Below, piece by piece: positions 1 to 5,403 of a DNA stretch of 6,899 bases. The notes under the pieces are model-generated. The model ran no database searches. It saw nothing but the letters and a program-made list of their open reading frames with translations, and was not told where the DNA came from. The stretch is from Pseudomonadota bacterium (lineage in GTDB: Bacteria; Pseudomonadota; Gammaproteobacteria; Burkholderiales; Burkholderiaceae_D), in the NCBI GenBank assembly GCA_023420795.1, contig JAEZVM010000067.1:1-6899 (forward strand), read 5' to 3'. Numbering within the stretch: position 1 is the stretch's first letter; the number at the start of each line of letters is the position of its first letter. A program made the translations under genes and the position numbers.

Positions 1-180
1 ATCTGATAAACGAGGAAGCTGCGCCAGAACTCCTTCCAAATCCTTCAAGCCGCCACGAAAACCGTGCAATGCTCCCTCGAAGCAGAGACGCAAGATATAA
101 ACGACATAAATAACTGTTATTGCCATAATAAAGCGGACACGTGCTTTCTGGGGCGATATAGTTTCTTCCGTCTCCTCCAA
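1..180 (-). CDS. Possible N-terminal part of a small membrane protein, cut by the left edge
   Basis: On the minus strand a frame stays open from about position 180 to the window edge. From the TTG at 180-178 the product starts with an acidic stretch, then a basic patch (K-A-R-V-R), then a hydrophobic segment beginning IMAITVIYVVYIL, then an amphipathic stretch with G-G-L-K-D-L-E. That order (polar, basic, membrane span) resembles a genuine membrane-protein N-terminus. The start is uncertain. A strong Shine-Dalgarno-like GGAGGAG lies at 178-172, but no ATG, GTG or TTG follows at the right distance. The only ATG (126-124) has no ribosome site and would put the span at the very N-terminus. A possible leftward promoter lies upstream at 282-255. 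I do not recognise the family. The frame may be chance, because the strong terminator at 199-235 faces the opposite way. Confidence 0.33.
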   Translation of the reverse strand, partial: MEETEETISPQKARVRFIMAITVIYVVYILRLCFEGALHGFRGGLKDLEGVLAQLPRLSD

Positions 181-198
181 TCTTCTTGAATTGGATTT

Positions 199-235
199 AG
201 CCCGCAAACCGCAAGGTTCGCGGGCTTTCTTTTTT
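199..235 (+). terminator. Rightward rho-independent terminator
   Basis: A hairpin with arms AGCCCGC (199-205) and GCGGGCT (220-226) continues inward as AACC (207-210) paired with GGTT (215-218), around a GCAA tetraloop (211-214) with one A/C mismatch. It is followed directly by a T-rich run (226-235). This is a textbook intrinsic terminator for rightward transcription. No convincing rightward gene is visible between position 1 and the hairpin, so its source transcript is either outside the window or an unrecognised short RNA. Read leftward, the hairpin has no T-run after it and would only be a leader structure. Confidence 0.8.
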
Positions 236-254
236 CCGCCTTCGGTTCCGCTTC

Positions 255-282
255 TATCTACTGCTTCATTGATCGTTATCAA
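255..282 (-). promoter_or_regulatory. Possible leftward sigma-70 promoter
   Basis: On the minus strand a -35-like TTGATA (282-277) and a -10-like TAGATA (260-255) are separated by 16 bases. The -35 lies inside the inverted repeat at 268-283. It would drive the leftward open frame at the left edge, with the 199-226 hairpin in its leader. Based on consensus match only. Confidence 0.35.
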
Positions 283-283
283 T
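268..283. repeat. Small inverted repeat, possible operator
   Basis: ATTGAT (268-273), a CGTT spacer, then ATCAAT (278-283) form a 6-base inverted repeat. The 8-mer ATTGATCG at 268-275 occurs again at 314-321, where it overlaps the -35 of the possible rightward promoter. This may be a binding site for a shared regulator. The repeats are short, so chance is possible. Confidence 0.3.
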
Positions 284-314
284 TGAGCGTCCAACAGAGT
301 TGTTGAACCGCCTA

Positions 315-342
315 TTGATCGGCCGTTTCGTTTGGATAAAAT
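315..342 (+). promoter_or_regulatory. Possible rightward sigma-70 promoter for the 47-residue protein
   Basis: TTGATC (315-320) and TAAAAT (337-342) are separated by 16 bases and match the sigma-70 -35 and -10 elements fairly well. The predicted transcript start near 349 would leave a leader of about 33 bases before the ATG at 382. Based on consensus match only. Confidence 0.4.
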
Positions 343-381
343 GAGCCGAGGCAATTACCTTCATCCACTCAACACGATCCG

Positions 382-525
382 ATGGACAGTTCAACTCAGG
401 AAGCCGTGGCGTCTGCACCGAAAGTACGCTTTAACTTCAACAAGCTTCATGCTGTTGTCTGTATTGCCTTGTCTTCCGCTGTCAGCATTGGCTTGATTGT
501 CTGGGTCGCGGAGTATTTCCTGTAA
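382..525 (+). CDS. Small single-span membrane protein, 47 residues, unknown function
   Basis: The frame opens with ATG at 382 and ends with TAA at 523-525. The product has a polar N-terminus of about 20 residues containing K14, R16 and K21. One hydrophobic segment follows at about residues 23-42, and the protein ends in A-E-Y-F-L. By the positive-inside rule this would be an N-in single-span inner-membrane protein. A plausible promoter precedes it (315-342) and a weak hairpin terminator follows it (555-581), so it could be a one-gene transcript. No good Shine-Dalgarno sequence is visible, which is the main weakness. I do not recognise a family. It could be a conserved short protein that automatic gene callers skip, or a chance frame. 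Confidence 0.5.
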   Translation: MDSSTQEAVASAPKVRFNFNKLHAVVCIALSSAVSIGLIVWVAEYFL

Positions 526-554
526 CGCTCTTCTTTTGAACGCTTCATCGCAAC

Positions 555-581
555 GGACCGGAAAGCCGGTTCCGCGCTTTT
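555..581 (+). terminator. Weak rightward terminator after the 47-residue protein
   Basis: ACCGG (557-561), an AAAG loop and CCGGT (566-570), extendable by two pairs including a G-T, form a short stem. Five bases separate it from a TTTT run (578-581). The position fits the end of the small + strand gene. The short T-run and the gap make this a weak candidate. It overlaps the stop codon of the convergent thioredoxin-like gene. Confidence 0.35.
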
Positions 582-912
582 ATTGAATCCGCCTGATCTG
601 CTCCAGCGCTTGTTCAATCGCGTTTGCACTGGTCGGTCGCACCAGCCGGGCGACTTCCCTGCCCTTATCCAGAAATACCAGCGTCGGCCACAGTTTTACC
701 CGGAATGATCGGCCGAGCGGCCGCCCCTTGCCATCTTCGATCTTTATGTGGCGTATATCCGGATAAGCTGAAAAGGCAGAAGCGAGCAACGGCTGCGCAG
801 CCTGACAGTATCCGCACCACGGCGCGCCGAATTCAATCACTGTCGGACCATCGAGCACATCCACCTCGGAGCGAGCCGGTTCCACGCTTGCATAAGTGTC
901 GTTCATCGCCAT
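580..912 (-). CDS. Thioredoxin-like protein with a CGYC active site
   Basis: The 110-residue product has the thioredoxin fold signature. A strand reading TVIEFGAPWCGYC holds the redox pair C33 and C36, and the conserved cis-proline follows at W-P-T (P76), then a strand L-V-F-L and a glycine turn. Length and layout match a single-domain thioredoxin. There is no signal peptide or lipobox, so it should act in the cytoplasm as a thiol-disulfide reductant. The dipeptide between the cysteines is Gly-Tyr rather than the Gly-Pro of classical thioredoxin 1, so its redox potential and partners may differ and I give no trx gene name. The start at 912 is supported by AAGGA at 926-922, nine bases upstream; an in-frame ATG at 906 is the alternative. 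It lies 61 bases after the DUF3820 gene on the same strand, so co-transcription is possible. Confidence 0.9.
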   Translation of the reverse strand: MAMNDTYASVEPARSEVDVLDGPTVIEFGAPWCGYCQAAQPLLASAFSAYPDIRHIKIEDGKGRPLGRSFRVKLWPTLVFLDKGREVARLVRPTSANAIEQALEQIRRIQ

Positions 913-973
913 CGTGATATGTCCTTGTATGCTTCTAGCCGATCGGTATGAGGAGCATGCGATGACGCGCCTT

Positions 974-1195
974 CTAGCGCTCTCGCAAGGGATCGAGCAA
1001 ATGTCTCAATGCATTATGGTCCAGCTCATACATCAGTGCCAGAAGGCTGCCAAGTTCGCCTTTCGGAAAACCTTCTTGGGCCATCCAGCCGAGATAATGC
1101 CCCGGCAAATCCGCAATCAAGCGCCCCTTGTATTTCCCGTAAGGCATTTCACGAGTCGTCAGTAATTGGAGTTTTTCCGAGTCCATGCTTGTCAT
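974..1195 (-). CDS. DUF3820 family protein
   Basis: This small protein of about 73 residues carries the hallmark of DUF3820: MPYGKYKGRLIADLPGHYL, then G-W-M, F-P-K-G-E-L-G, a leucine-rich L-L-A-L-M-Y-E-L-D-H-N and a closing L-L-D-P-L-R. The family is widespread in proteobacteria, and some members are annotated as putative quorum-sensing-regulated virulence factors. The biochemical role is not established and nothing here narrows it. The start is uncertain: ATG at 1195, ATG at 1186 and GTG at 1219 are all in frame, and none has a clear ribosome site. The family motif follows closely on the ATG starts, so 1195 or 1186 is most likely. It precedes the thioredoxin-like gene on the same strand. Confidence 0.85.
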   Translation of the reverse strand: MTSMDSEKLQLLTTREMPYGKYKGRLIADLPGHYLGWMAQEGFPKGELGSLLALMYELDHNALRHLLDPLRER

Positions 1196-1353
1196 TGTTG
1201 CGCGCGATTCGCCTGCCACATTGCTGCGATCATCAACCCCGACAAAGATAGCTTACTTCCCGCTCCCTTGATGAATCACAAAAAGAAAATTGAATCCCGC
1301 CTCTGCACATGACTCTACCGTGGATAACGACTAGACAGGCATCGGAGACAAAA

Positions 1354-1914
1354 ATGGCGGCCAGCTTCTTGCAGCGATTGGGAATCAATGGTGATGTTGA
1401 TGCGGAATTCCTCTACTGGAAGAGCCATTTCCTCATTTCGGTATGGATAGCAACAGGATCCGCAGTCGCAGCCGGCATCATGATCGCCATCTGGCCGGAA
1501 GGCAGCGGCAGCATGGACGTCCGCGACTTTGTCCGTAGCGTCTGGACGCTCTTCGCAGAATGCGCCTTCTGGTTCGGCTTTCTGGCCGGGCTCCTGTGGG
1601 CTGCGGCCAAGCGCATCGGTTCCAGGCTGGCGAGAACCTTGCCCTGGCAGCCCGTACGCCAGCTCAGCTCCCGGGCCGCGACTGCACGATTCTTCGGACA
1701 GTGGGCAGCGGGCTTTGCATTGGCGGGCATATTCCTGTGGATTACCCAGCAATTCGGCTCAGTGGTGGACGCCAGCGTGGCCGGCATATTTAGCGCTCTG
1801 GAACCCGTTACAGATGCCTGTTTCGGCTCGGCCGGAATCTTCGCGATCATCGTCCTCTTTAGACGCGAACCAGCGCACAAGGCCGGGCTTTCGTCGGAAA
1901 GACCCAACCGCTAG
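1354..1914 (+). CDS. Unrecognised membrane protein with three or four spans
   Basis: The 186-residue product has hydrophobic segments at about residues 25-47, 62-85, 114-133 and 153-169, so it is probably an integral inner-membrane protein. A basic loop (about 86-108, K86, R87, R91, R94, R102, R107) sits between spans two and three and is likely cytoplasmic. The C-terminal tail is polar and basic. An ATG at 1309 is also in frame, but the one at 1354 is preceded by GGAG (1344-1347) at six-base spacing and gives a better N-terminus, so I chose 1354. No catalytic or transport motif was recognised. The next gene on the same strand starts 99 bases downstream. There is no sign of frameshift or truncation. 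Confidence 0.75.
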   Translation: MAASFLQRLGINGDVDAEFLYWKSHFLISVWIATGSAVAAGIMIAIWPEGSGSMDVRDFVRSVWTLFAECAFWFGFLAGLLWAAAKRIGSRLARTLPWQPVRQLSSRAATARFFGQWAAGFALAGIFLWITQQFGSVVDASVAGIFSALEPVTDACFGSAGIFAIIVLFRREPAHKAGLSSERPNR

Positions 1915-1952
1915 CTCCGCAATCTGGCGCCTGAGCAACTTCGCTCCAATGA

Positions 1953-1976
1953 GTAAATCCCAGCTGCGAGATTTAC
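1953..1976. repeat. Inverted repeat between the membrane protein and the dehydrogenase
   Basis: GTAAATC (1953-1959) and GATTTAC (1970-1976) form a perfect 7-base inverted repeat around a 10-base spacer that itself contains the palindrome CAGCTG. No T-run follows, so it is not a standard terminator. It may be an operator for the dehydrogenase gene starting at 2014, or a weak transcript-end hairpin. Confidence 0.35.
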
Positions 1977-2013
1977 AATCTCCTCTATTGAAATCTGCCT
2001 GCGGGAATCGACC

Positions 2014-2748
2014 ATGAAAGCCATTCTTACCGGGCATACGCGCGGCTTGGGCGCTGCCATATGCGAGGATCTTCTTATGCGAAAAATTCCTGTATTGGGC
2101 ATCGCGAGAGCCAGCAATACGGAACTCGGAAAGCGCTTTCCCGAAACGCATGAGCAATGCGAACTCGATCTGTCGGATTCAGCCGCAGTAGCCGCATGGC
2201 TTGCAGGCGATGTATTGCGCCGGTTTCTGGACGGGTGCAAGACCGCCCTGCTCATCAGTAATGCCGGAACGGTACAGCCGGTCGGCCCTCTCGGCACGCA
2301 GGACGCAACCGTGATCGGACGCGCAATCGCATTGAATATCGCCAGCCCAATGATGCTGGCAAACGCAATGGTTGCGGCGACTCCCGATGCAATCGACCGG
2401 CGCATACTCCATGTATCCAGTGGTGCGGGTCGTAGCGCCTATCCTGGCTGGAGCGTCTATTGCGCGACGAAGGCAGCACTCGACCAGCATGCGCGTGCCG
2501 TCACCTTGGACAAGACAAGCGCATTGCGGATCTGCAGTCTTGCCCCGGGTGTGGTGGATACCGACATGCAGGCCGAGATACGCGCTACTTCGCTGGAACA
2601 ATTCCCCATCCGGGAACGCTTCGACATGCTGAAGCGCAACGGCGAGCTCGTCAGTCCGCAGGTCTGCGCAAGGCATCTGGTTGATTATCTGCTGAGCGAG
2701 CGTTTCGGACGGGAGCCGGTTGCCGACCTGCGCACTGCCGGCAACTGA
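2014..2748 (+). CDS. Short-chain dehydrogenase/reductase, benzil/sepiapterin reductase-like
   Basis: The 244-residue product is a classical single-domain SDR. The cofactor-binding TGHTRGLG motif is at residues 6-13, an acidic L-D-L turn is near D52, and N-A-G is at 83-85. The catalytic residues are N108, S135 or S136, Y149 and K153 (YxxxK), followed by the P-G-V-V-D-T-D-M segment (178-185). The basic R32 after the second strand (G-I-A-R) suggests NADPH use. The stretch S-S-G-A-G-R-S-A-Y-P-G-W-S-V-Y and the D-T-D-M-Q region resemble the Bacillus YueD type of (S)-benzoin-forming benzil reductase and sepiapterin reductase-like enzymes. The natural substrate is unknown. A weak GGGA (2003-2006) precedes the ATG. 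It converges on relA, with 25 bases between the two stop codons. Confidence 0.9.
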   Translation: MKAILTGHTRGLGAAICEDLLMRKIPVLGIARASNTELGKRFPETHEQCELDLSDSAAVAAWLAGDVLRRFLDGCKTALLISNAGTVQPVGPLGTQDATVIGRAIALNIASPMMLANAMVAATPDAIDRRILHVSSGAGRSAYPGWSVYCATKAALDQHARAVTLDKTSALRICSLAPGVVDTDMQAEIRATSLEQFPIRERFDMLKRNGELVSPQVCARHLVDYLLSERFGREPVADLRTAGN

Positions 2749-2773
2749 CGCGAGACCGAATCTGCTCTATCGA

Positions 2774-5026
2774 TTATTGCCGCTGCACTTCCAGTACGCC
2801 GTTCACATCCCGGATGATCATGAGCGCCTTCTGCAATTGCGCGGTTGATGGAATCTCCGCGGTGAACGACATGCGCGCCTGCCCTTTCGCGCTCTGCGTG
2901 CTGACGCCGATCACATTGATCTTCTCGCGCGAGAAAATTTCCGAGATATCCCGCAGAAGTCCCTGCCGGTCGTTTGCAAGAATGAAGATATCGACCGGAT
3001 AGACGGTGTCCTTTGCGGATTGTCCCCATGTCGTCTGGATCACGCGCTCCAGAGCGTTCATCCGCATCTGCGCCAGATTCTTGCAGTTCGCCCGGTGGAT
3101 GGACACACCTTTGCCACGCGTGATGAAACCGACGATGTCATCCGGCGGCGCCGGCTTGCAGCATCGTGCAAGCTGCGTCATCAAGCCCTCGGTGCCGACC
3201 ACCAGAACGCCAGAACGCCCTCCCTGCGTAACGCTGGATGCACGGCTCTTGTTCGGCACCACGGCATCGTTCGCAAGCGCTTTCTCGGCATCCTTTTGCG
3301 CATCATCCGCATGCAGCACATGCTCGATATTGCGTAGGCTGAATTCTTCCTTGCCCACGGACAGGAACAGTTCATCGACTTTCGGGAAGCCGAGCTTGTG
3401 CGCCAGTTCTTCCAGATTAATCGCAGTCTTTCCCTCTCGCTGCAGTGTCTTTTCGACCAGACCCCGCCCGCGCGACAGCGTTTCCTGCTGTTCGATCGCG
3501 TTGAACCATGAGCGCACTTTGGCGCGGGTTCGCGGGCTGGCAACATAACCCGGGCTGAGCCAGTCACGCGAAGGACCGGTCGCGCTTCCTCGTGCAGTGA
3601 TGATTTCCACCGTCTGGCCGTTCTTGAGCGGCGTGTTCAGCGGCACCATTGCGCCATCGACGCGCGCACCACGGCAGCGATGACCAACATCCGTATGCAG
3701 GTGATAAGCGAAGTCGATCGGCGTCGCGCCATTCGGCAATTCGATGACGCGCGCCTGCGGCGTCAGCACATAGATGCGGTCATCGAGCGCCGCCGACTTG
3801 AGCTTTTCCACCCATTCGCGCTGCACTTCCTCTTCCTGGCCGACCACCGTGTCCGCCACTTCGCTCTTCCATGCGAGTAGCTGGCGCAGCCACGCGATTT
3901 TCTCGTCGTACTTCTGCGCCGAAAAACTGGAACCGCCGCTTTCCTTGTAACGCCAGTGTGCGGCCACTCCATATTCGGCGAAGCGGTGCATCTCATGAGT
4001 ACGGATCTGCACCTCCAGCGGGCGGCCATCCTCGGCCACCACGACGGTATGCAGCGACTGGTAGCCGTTCGGCTTGGGACGCGAAATATAGTCGTCGAAC
4101 TCTTCCGGTATCGGCGTCCATATGTCGTGCACCAGCCCAAGCACTGCATAGCAGGTCTTCACATCATCGACGATGACGCGAAATGCCCGCACGTCATAGA
4201 GTTCCGAAAAGTCGAGGGACTTGCCGCGCATCTTGTTCCAGATGCTGTAGATATGCTTAGGCCTGCCATACACATCGGCCTTGATGCCTGCGGCTGCCAG
4301 TTCCGACTTCAGGCGCGAGATCGAGCCCCCGACGAAGCTCTCGCGCTCGATGCGCTTTTCCTCCAGCATCTTGGCGATGCGCTTGTACGCCGCGGGCTCA
4401 AGGAAGCGGAAAGCAAGATCTTCCAGCTCCCACTTCAACTGCCATACCCCGAGACGGTTTGCCAGCGGCGCATAGAGGTCGAGCGTTACGGACGCATAGT
4501 CGTGCGTGCGATCATTTTCGAGCTTGATTTCGGCGAAATAGCGCAGCGTCGTCACGCGCGATGCGAGGCGCACCAGAACCACGCGCATATCCGAAGCCAT
4601 CGCCAGCAGCATCTTGCGCAAGGCTTCCAGCTGTTCCGACGCCTGCTGTGATGCATTCTTGCCGCCGAGTTCCTGATAACCGAAGGTCTGGTCATGCAAG
4701 CGCATCAACTGCCGGATGCCGCTCACCAGATCGGCAATCTCCTTTCCGAAACGCGGCTCGATGGATTCGGCCAGCTTGCGATCAATCGCCGGCAATTCGA
4801 ACAGCAGGCCGGCAATCCGCGTATCAGCATCGGTATTGAGCTGTGCGAGCGTGACCACGACACCCCGGGCGAAATCGAACGCATCCTGCCCGGTCGTCAC
4901 GCTCTTGCCGCGATAGACGGGCTCGATGAAGTCGAGCACCTCCATCAGGCGCGCGGTATCTTCCGCCGTCAGGCCGGAAGACAACTGGGCATGCGTATCG
5001 CTCTGCGTTGCTGCTATCGAAACCAT
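2774..5026 (-). CDS. relA: RelA, (p)ppGpp synthetase of the stringent response, synthetase-only type
   Basis: The 750-residue product transfers pyrophosphate from ATP to GTP or GDP to make (p)ppGpp on stalled ribosomes with uncharged tRNA. Domains in order are: a degenerate HD hydrolase domain (about 20-190), where the His-Asp of bifunctional enzymes is replaced by F76-E77; the synthetase domain, with RPKHIYSIWNKM (255-266), Y-D-V-R (277-280), EFDD (309-312), N-G-Y-Q-S (320-324) and E338; a TGS domain (about 415-477); a helical linker; a Cys-Cys/zinc-finger-like region (C622, C623, H644, C648); and a C-terminal ACT domain (about 674-750). The EXDD motif marks monofunctional RelA, whereas SpoT/Rel enzymes have RXKD. 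An in-frame ATG at 5140 would overlap the ridA-like gene and add 38 non-family residues; the ATG at 5026 is seven bases after that gene's stop and has AGAAG just upstream. It is the last gene of a likely three-gene operon. Length is normal for RelA. Confidence 0.96.
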   Translation of the reverse strand: MVSIAATQSDTHAQLSSGLTAEDTARLMEVLDFIEPVYRGKSVTTGQDAFDFARGVVVTLAQLNTDADTRIAGLLFELPAIDRKLAESIEPRFGKEIADLVSGIRQLMRLHDQTFGYQELGGKNASQQASEQLEALRKMLLAMASDMRVVLVRLASRVTTLRYFAEIKLENDRTHDYASVTLDLYAPLANRLGVWQLKWELEDLAFRFLEPAAYKRIAKMLEEKRIERESFVGGSISRLKSELAAAGIKADVYGRPKHIYSIWNKMRGKSLDFSELYDVRAFRVIVDDVKTCYAVLGLVHDIWTPIPEEFDDYISRPKPNGYQSLHTVVVAEDGRPLEVQIRTHEMHRFAEYGVAAHWRYKESGGSSFSAQKYDEKIAWLRQLLAWKSEVADTVVGQEEEVQREWVEKLKSAALDDRIYVLTPQARVIELPNGATPIDFAYHLHTDVGHRCRGARVDGAMVPLNTPLKNGQTVEIITARGSATGPSRDWLSPGYVASPRTRAKVRSWFNAIEQQETLSRGRGLVEKTLQREGKTAINLEELAHKLGFPKVDELFLSVGKEEFSLRNIEHVLHADDAQKDAEKALANDAVVPNKSRASSVTQGGRSGVLVVGTEGLMTQLARCCKPAPPDDIVGFITRGKGVSIHRANCKNLAQMRMNALERVIQTTWGQSAKDTVYPVDIFILANDRQGLLRDISEIFSREKINVIGVSTQSAKGQARMSFTAEIPSTAQLQKALMIIRDVNGVLEVQRQ

Positions 5027-5033
5027 GTGACTT

Positions 5034-5384
5034 CTATTTTTGGGCGGCGGTGACGACCATTTCCACCAGCCATTCGTGTTTGGCAAGCCGGGCTTCGACC
5101 GTTGCGCGTGGGGGCGAGTTGCCTTCCGCAACCCATTCATTCCACACTTTATTCATGCCATCGAAATGCTTCATGTCGGCGATGAATATCTGGCACATCA
5201 GGATACGCGACTTGTCGCTGCCTGCTTCGGCCAGCAGACGGTCGATATGCCCAAGCACCTCCCATGTCTGGCCTGCGATGTCCTGCGACAGGTCCTCCGC
5301 AATCTGACCGGCCAGATAGACCGTGCCATTGTGAATCGCCACTTCGGACAATGTCTTCCCTACATGTAAACGTTTGATATCCAT
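5034..5384 (-). CDS. RidA family protein (YoaB-like subgroup)
   Basis: The 116-residue product is a complete YjgF/YER057c/UK114 (RidA) domain. It has V-A-I-H-N-G-T-V-Y-L-A-G near the N-terminus, a central G-S-D-K-S-R-I-L segment, I-F-I-A-D and M-N-K-V-W-N-E-W-V. The conserved P-P-R-A-T-V-E follows, with R93 and E97 at the positions that bind the substrate carboxylate in RidA. The family forms trimers; true RidA deaminates reactive enamine/imine intermediates from amino-acid metabolism. The overall pattern is nearer to E. coli YoaB than to RidA itself, and that subgroup's substrate is not settled. The start at 5384 is preferred over the ATG at 5447, which would overlap the upstream hydrolase gene; GGAAAA lies just upstream. 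It begins 19 bases after the hydrolase stop and ends 7 bases before relA, so it is probably in the same transcript. Confidence 0.93.
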   Translation of the reverse strand: MDIKRLHVGKTLSEVAIHNGTVYLAGQIAEDLSQDIAGQTWEVLGHIDRLLAEAGSDKSRILMCQIFIADMKHFDGMNKVWNEWVAEGNSPPRATVEARLAKHEWLVEMVVTAAQK

Positions 5385-5403
5385 GTTTTCCAATACAGTA
5401 TCT

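Noticed and set aside
145..180. Possible 3' end of a tRNA ending in CTCCTCCA before the terminator
   Set aside because: No T-arm (GTTCGA-type) or matching acceptor stem can be found upstream, so a tRNA is not supported.
1221..1249. TTGCTG-17-AAAGAT as a promoter for the membrane protein
   Set aside because: Both elements match the consensus poorly, and similar matches arise by chance in such intergenic sequence.
1413..1907. Minus-strand open frame of 164 codons
   Set aside because: It is a shadow of the membrane protein on the + strand, which has a good ribosome site and clear hydrophobic spans.
2719..2745. Hairpin GTTGCCG / CGGCAAC near the end of the dehydrogenase gene
   Set aside because: It lies within coding sequence, has a 13-base loop and no T-run, so it is not a convincing terminator for the convergent pair.
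3956..4651. Long + strand open frame of 231 codons opposite relA
   Set aside because: It lies entirely antisense to the well-supported relA gene. Its composition is what the opposite frame of a GC-rich gene gives, and it has no ribosome site or recognisable domain.
5027..5140. N-terminal extension of RelA from the ATG at 5140
   Set aside because: It would overlap the RidA-like gene, the 38 extra residues do not resemble RelA, and the ATG at 5026 fits the family length.
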